NCBI GenBank assembly: GCA_946894095.1
Contig: OX335647.2
Span: 10,434,001 to 10,498,000 of the forward strand
Length of the DNA: 64,000 nt
Direction of reading: 5' to 3'
Source of the DNA: Incurvaria masculella
Lineage: Eukaryota; Arthropoda; Insecta; Lepidoptera; Incurvariidae
The notes under the pieces: model-generated
Databases searched by the model: none
What the model saw: only the letters and a program-made list of their open reading frames with translations
Told to the model about the DNA's origin: nothing
Position numbers and translations under genes: made by a program
In this document: positions 61,801 through 64,000 of the stretch, piece by piece
Numbering within the stretch: the first letter of the stretch is position 1
How the letters are laid out: every line of letters begins with the position of its first letter

Positions 61801-63938
61801 TTAAATATGTATACTAAATAAGTACCGATTACGGTCTAAGGTACAAAGCGGTTGACTATTGACAATTCGGCCAACTGATGTTTTAGCCACTGTTTATTTA
61901 GCTTTGGTACACCACTGAAGTCGTAGGTTTCCTTTTTTTTTTTTTTATGTGACTGGACATGGATGGCTAATACCACAAGTTCTGTCATGGTATTAGCCCA
62001 ACACACCACATGGGCACTAGGTGCCATGCCAGGACCTTCCTTATATTGCACGGCTACATTGAACTGGATGGAAAACACGGACAATTTTCATTGCCGCTTC
62101 GACCATCGTTCATCCAATGCGATGGTACCAACCCGGGCGGGATAAACCCTACCACCTAGTAAGTAAGGAAGGGGACCTACAGCTTAACGTGGAATCCGAA
62201 CCACGGCCAGCCTCTCTCAACGGTCGAATGGTCACCCATCCAAGACCAGACCGGACCCAGCGTTGCTTAACTTCGGGGAGCGATCGCCGAAGTGTCGCGC
62301 CACTGGGCCACTGAGGCTGAATCCTTCACAGAAATCATTCGTGTTACCTAATGTGTTCATGATGATAACGAAAATAAGAGAAATAATATATTGACCTGAG
62401 CTGTAACAGTCTTGATGACAGTTCCGGGAGGCTGGCCCGCCAGCAGGCGCTGCTCCATCACCTGTTCCTCGGTGGGCGGAGGCGGGGGTGGCGGCGCGGG
62501 CGGCGGGGGTGCGGGCGGCGGAGGCGCGGCTCGCGGCGCCATCACCGCCTGGGCGGCCACGGGCGCCGTTCCGAGGTGAGCGACGATCTGCGCCTGATTG
62601 GCCCCCGTCGATCGGATGAGCACCTGCTGTCCGTTCACTGTCGCCAGCTGAATTTTTCCAGCGGCTATCTGCTGCGCCAGTGCAGGGTTGTTTACGACGA
62701 TCTGGGGACCGCTTGGAGTCATTCGGGGGCGCGGGGCGACGGTGCGCACGGCGACCGGAGCGGGCGACATGGCGAGCGTGGGCGCTTGCGTCGGTGTCAC
62801 CTGCCGCGCCTGGATCATCTGACCCTGAACCATGACCGTCTGCATGGTCGGCGCCGTCGAAGTCGCGCGAGGTTGAGGACGTTGCGGCTGAATCATCACC
62901 TTCTGCGCTGGCTGCACCAGCAGCTGGCGATTCCCTTGCACGAGTATCTGTTGAGCAGGAGCCACAATTTTGGGTGGGGCAGGAGTGCGAGGCTGCTCAA
63001 TTGGCGGCGGGCGGGCTGCTGGCTCGGGGGTGCTCACGGGAGCGAGCATCCGCGTGGTGGTGGGAGCAGAAGGCACGAGCTGCCCGGAGGCGGCAGGTCC
63101 CTGTCCCGACACCACCACGTGCAGCTTGCCGTCGGGGAGCTGCACTAGTTGTTGCCCGGCTAGGAGCCCTTTCACAGTTATCTTTCCGTCGGGTCCGCGA
63201 ATTATCTGAACCTTCTGAGGTCCTTCTTTTTGAGGTTGGGTTTTGGGTGTCTTTTGAGGATCTACGGTAGGGGTGGAAGGTTTTGCGACGATGGCCGGTT
63301 GTGAAACAACCCTGGTTGTTCCGTCGGCTCCCTTTGTCATGAATATCCGTCTGGTGCCGACGACAGTCTTCTGTCCAGTAGGTGTGACCACATTGTTTGT
63401 CAATAGGGAGGTCAAGGCACTTTTCCCATAAGTCTGGGTCACCGGAGTTGTCTTGATATTGCTGCGTCCAGCTTCTGTAATCAAAACCAACGAAATATTC
63501 AATATGTGTAAATTATTGCTACCCCTTGAAGATTTTTGTAGTTGGTAAGAATATTTATTTTGAAAAATGTTTCATTTATGTTATTGTTAAATGAACGCTA
63601 TGGTAACAAGAAACCAAGTTACGCAGCTAGGTCAAATAATGCAATATAGCACATCTAGCACTTTGTGTACGCAGAAAAACACTAAACAAACCTTGACTGA
63701 GCTCCAATGCTCTCTTCTGTTGGTGCGCCGCACGCTGCAACTTGAGCTGTTGCTCCATCTTGTCTTTGATGTCCTGGTGGTCGGGCAAACGTTCCGTGGG
63801 CCGGTCGCGAGAGTCTCGCGCTACAGGGAGCTTGCCCGTACTTGTTCGTGTGACGGGGGTCGCACGCTCTGCCCGCTCGCCATATTGCTTGATTTCCCAC
63901 AGTTCCAACTTGTCTTCGTCCACCCACTCCTCACTCAC
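36443..63938 (-). CDS. E(bx): Nucleosome-remodelling factor subunit NURF301/BPTF, C-terminal part
   Basis: Ten minus-strand exons (63938-63692, 63474-62396, 61519-61405, 60727-60543, 50371-50137, 49581-49109, 48146-47890, 42692-42525, 39416-39136, 36648-36443) splice in frame to 1081 residues and a TGA stop. In order: [16 protein letters not shown]; a long Gln/Pro/Val-rich region; [23 protein letters not shown] and [33 protein letters not shown]; a basic/proline/His-rich stretch; two PHD fingers; and a bromodomain with [10 protein letters not shown] and the acetyl-lysine Asn in CRYFNP. The second PHD keeps the aromatic cage (LYC, PYD, FYICC, DWFHGRC) that binds H3K4me3 in BPTF. This protein is the large subunit of ISWI-containing NURF and acts in the nucleus. 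The N-terminal DDT/first PHD portion lies beyond the window edge. Introns reach about 10 kb and hold many repeats. Confidence 0.95.
36940..37815 (+). repeat. Interspersed repeat ending in (GGAT)n
   Basis: Begins with a GGAT microsatellite (about 36948-36989) and ends near GAGCGGAGCCGGGTACCGCA. An inverted relative lies at 55166-56280. No intact coding frame. Confidence 0.7.
38450..38770 (+). mobile_element. LINE C-terminal fragment
   Basis: [20 protein letters not shown] ...[10 protein letters not shown]...[17 protein letters not shown] matches the C-terminal end of Jockey/CR1-like ORF2 proteins. It is followed by an AATAAAATAAAAC tail. Confidence 0.75.
39136..39416 (-). CDS. E(bx): E(bx) exon: PHD2 end and bromodomain start
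   Basis: Encodes [20 protein letters not shown] ...CPNCQ then [10 protein letters not shown]...VIKEPM. The methyl-lysine-cage Trp (DWFHGRC) and the WPF shelf are present. Donor GTCAGT. Confidence 0.95.
39480..40140. other. E(bx) intron with open but unrecognised frames
   Basis: The + strand frames 39543-39785 and 39782-40087 are open, and the sequence is less AT-rich than its surroundings. I recognise no product; probably repeat-derived. Confidence 0.3.
40640..40882 (+). repeat. Degenerate TTTGGTGTTCT minisatellite
   Basis: Loose tandem array of 10-13-bp units around TTCTTTGGTGTTC. The complementary array lies at 41925-42045. Confidence 0.65.
41925..42045 (-). repeat. Complementary AGAACACCAAAG minisatellite
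   Basis: Array of AGAACACC(A/T)AAG units, the reverse complement of the 40.64-40.88 kb array. Confidence 0.65.
42254..42415 (-). mobile_element. SINE tail fragment fused to a LINE scrap
   Basis: GACATGGATGGCTAATACCA through TTATGAGCACGAT is the SINE tail on minus. It is followed by GATCTCTATCTGTAGGTTGG, resembling the LINE C-terminus at 31.67 kb. Confidence 0.5.
42525..42692 (-). CDS. E(bx): E(bx) exon: PHD1 end and PHD2 start
   Basis: Encodes [20 protein letters not shown] ...CRDC then [13 protein letters not shown]. Bounded by phase-2 introns at equivalent sites in the two fingers. Confidence 0.93.
43142..43683 (-). mobile_element. 542-bp TTAA-flanked MITE, inverted copy
   Basis: Ends GGTGGCCCAACCCGGCGGGC and GCGGGATGGGCCACC, flanked by TTAA at 43138-43141 and 43684-43687. 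Same length as 52875-53416 in opposite orientation. The termini and TTAA are of piggyBac type. Confidence 0.85.
44577..47435 (-). mobile_element. 5'-truncated non-LTR LINE, one in-frame stop
   Basis: Lies in an E(bx) intron in the sense orientation. One frame from 47431 to 44954 covers the endonuclease C-terminal part ([13 protein letters not shown]), then the RT domain ([71 protein letters not shown]) and the C-terminal block ([13 protein letters not shown]). It is interrupted once by TAA at 46718-46720. The RT itself is uninterrupted (557 codons from the next ATG). A TAAAA-type A-rich tail lies at 44577-44610. The endonuclease N-terminus and ORF1 are missing, so the copy is dead for autonomous movement. 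Confidence 0.9.
47890..48146 (-). CDS. E(bx): E(bx) exon: basic/proline region and PHD1 start
   Basis: Encodes [20 protein letters not shown], an Ala/Pro-rich low-complexity stretch, a lysine-rich patch, and [13 protein letters not shown] that begins the first C-terminal PHD. GC-rich relative to the flanks. Confidence 0.92.
48725..48970 (-). mobile_element. Old diverged SINE copy
   Basis: GGAACTGGACGTGAATGGCT to TTCAATGCGACAGCTCC follows the SINE tail and body with many changes. It ends about 140 bp from an E(bx) exon. Confidence 0.6.
49109..49581 (-). CDS. E(bx): E(bx) exon: coiled-coil and Pro/His-rich region
   Basis: Encodes [20 protein letters not shown] and [18 protein letters not shown], then proline, arginine and Pro-His repeats, and a Lys/Leu-rich helix ending ELGVEIQ. 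Phase 1 in, phase 0 out; GC about twice that of the introns by eye. Confidence 0.92.
50137..50371 (-). CDS. E(bx): E(bx) exon
   Basis: Encodes [20 protein letters not shown] through [16 protein letters not shown]. The split Thr codon gives YIQQTIKNAL across the splice, as in the family. Acceptor TCTTTTAG. Confidence 0.9.
50372..51210. other. Start of the 10-kb E(bx) intron
   Basis: AT-rich; nothing recognised. Confidence 0.4.
51212..51999. mobile_element. About 790-bp inverted-repeat MITE
   Basis: AAAGGAGGATGCCCATTCC... at the left is complemented by ...AATGGGCATTCTCCTTT at the right. The inner arms (GATGAACTTTGAGGTTATTT and complement) also match. It contains the smaller element at 51495-51620. 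Confidence 0.65.
51495..51620. mobile_element. 126-bp palindromic MITE with CACAG duplication
   Basis: Arms GCTGAGATAAATAGTCGTAA and complement; CACAG on both sides (51490-51494, 51621-51625). Confidence 0.7.
52875..53416 (+). mobile_element. 542-bp TTAA-MITE nested in host
   Basis: GGTGGCCCATCCCGCTCATC to GGGTTGGGCCACC, with TTAA on both sides (52871-52874, 53417-53420). Confidence 0.88.
53666..54033 (+). mobile_element. 368-bp TTAA-MITE nested in host
   Basis: GAACGGCCCGTAAGC to GCTTACGGGGCGACC, with TTAA at 53662-53665 and 54034-54037. The internal arms around CATACAAACGTAGTTTACT are inverted. Confidence 0.82.
54098..54621 (+). mobile_element. 524-bp TTAA-MITE abutting the host
   Basis: GGTGGGCCTTCCCGC to GCCGGGAAGGGCCACC. 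It shares the TTAA at 54094-54097 with the host element and has its own at 54622-54625. Same family as 43142 and 52875 but more diverged. Confidence 0.82.
55166..56280 (-). repeat. Inverted relative of the 36.9-37.8 kb repeat
   Basis: Runs from TAGCTGCGGTACCCGGCTCC to a (CATC)n tract at about 56229-56272. It carries about 240 bp more than the other copy between ACCAAGCCGTAC and the GC-rich CCGCCGCCGCTCCCC block. Confidence 0.7.
56281..58905. other. E(bx) intron, AT-rich with SINE scraps
   Basis: SINE tail scraps at about 57942-58010 and 58822-58870 (the latter beside a poly-T tract). Otherwise no recognisable content; the frame at 57081-57326 is unassigned. Confidence 0.4.
58909..59228 (+). 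repeat. (ACGG)n-associated interspersed repeat, copy 5
   Basis: CCGGCCAAGTGCGAGTCGGA at the start, the longest (ACGG)n tract in the window (about 59117-59175), and the GGGTACGGAACCCTAA end. Confidence 0.87.
59450..59790. repeat. GC-rich island with 71-bp tandem duplication
   Basis: GTAACCCCAGTT...AGTCGCCGGCT occurs at about 59527 and again at about 59598. The surrounding DNA is rich in CG and stands out from the AT-rich intron. No protein is evident. Confidence 0.45.
59791..60542. other. E(bx) intron, no recognised content
   Basis: AT-rich with no recognised element. The same holds for introns 60728-61404 and 61520-61937. Confidence 0.4.
60543..60727 (-). CDS. E(bx): E(bx) exon with polyproline tract
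   Basis: Encodes [20 protein letters not shown] followed by an uninterrupted proline run and [11 protein letters not shown]. Phase 1 in, phase 0 out. Confidence 0.92.
61405..61519 (-). CDS. E(bx): E(bx) exon
   Basis: Encodes [20 protein letters not shown] and [18 protein letters not shown], a strongly conserved block of BPTF/NURF301. The acceptor GGGGAGCAG has a poor pyrimidine tract. Confidence 0.92.
61938..62319 (-). mobile_element. SINE with 5S rRNA-like head
   Basis: Read on minus, the head contains CCGAAGTTAAGCAACGCTGG and GTCTTGGATGGGTGACC, which match the 5S rRNA internal promoter (A box and C box). The body and tail are those of the tRNA-headed SINEs at 22.7 and 33.6 kb, ending in a poly(A) tract (poly-T at 61931-61944 on +). 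Diverged from functional 5S and joined to SINE body, so not a 5S gene. Confidence 0.82.
62396..63474 (-). CDS. E(bx): E(bx) large Gln/Pro/Val-rich exon
   Basis: 359 codons encoding [40 protein letters not shown], repeated Gln-Val-Ile-Gln segments and a Pro/Ala-rich end before VIKTVTAQ. Low-complexity activator-like sequence. Long antisense open frames here are shadows. Confidence 0.92.
63692..63938 (-). CDS. E(bx): E(bx) most upstream exon in window
   Basis: Encodes [20 protein letters not shown] through [18 protein letters not shown], the WEIKQ motif region of BPTF. It follows a TTTGCAG acceptor, so the gene continues to the right. Confidence 0.92.
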
Positions 63939-64000
63939 CTGCAAAGGTATTAATTTAATTTACCATATGTTTAATTCATGTCTTTACATAAGTACTTTTA

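Noticed and set aside
62220..62319. 5S rRNA gene
   Set aside because: Only the internal promoter region resembles 5S, and it is fused to SINE body and tail.
62576..63148. 190-aa His/Arg-rich frame on +
   Set aside because: Antisense shadow of the large E(bx) exon.

Overview
The window is animal nuclear DNA, almost certainly from a moth or butterfly (Lepidoptera). It is AT-rich and its genes are split by canonical GT-AG introns. It is crowded with repeats of lepidopteran type: an interspersed repeat carrying (ACGG)n, tRNA- and 5S-derived SINEs, TTAA- and TA-flanked MITEs, and Jockey/CR1-like LINE pieces. All calls come from reading the sequence and from protein-family knowledge; no database search was run.

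Four cellular genes alternate in strand. (1) A RETREG/FAM134-type ER-phagy receptor lies on + at 669-4954, with six exons, 350 aa and a C-terminal LIR motif. (2) Mitochondrial GABA transaminase (ABAT/Gabat) lies on - at 7056-17282. Eight exons are readable, and the exon carrying the transit peptide was not found. (3) RAD23 lies on + at 28268-29275, intronless, 335 aa, with UBL-UBA-XPCB-UBA order. (4) The C-terminal part of the NURF chromatin-remodelling subunit E(bx)/NURF301 (BPTF) lies on - at 36443-63938. Ten exons encode 1081 aa including two PHD fingers and a bromodomain, and the gene continues beyond the right edge. RETREG and GABAT converge, GABAT and RAD23 diverge across about 11 kb of repeats, and RAD23 and E(bx) converge. 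The genes act in different processes (ER turnover, GABA catabolism, ubiquitin shuttling/DNA repair, chromatin) and nothing suggests a shared pathway.

The rest is mostly transposon-derived. The most informative structures are: a 2.6-kb nested inverted repeat (24085-26665); a stack of four TTAA-flanked elements (52811-54625) whose order can be read from an empty copy at 23.6 kb; a TA-flanked MITE inside a SINE with the empty site present at 33.6 kb; two SINE types sharing one body but carrying tRNA-like or 5S rRNA-like heads; and a 5'-truncated LINE (44.6-47.4 kb) whose reading frame is broken by one visible stop codon. I found no convincing new multi-gene system; the unusual content is repeat architecture and one apparent exon duplication in E(bx).
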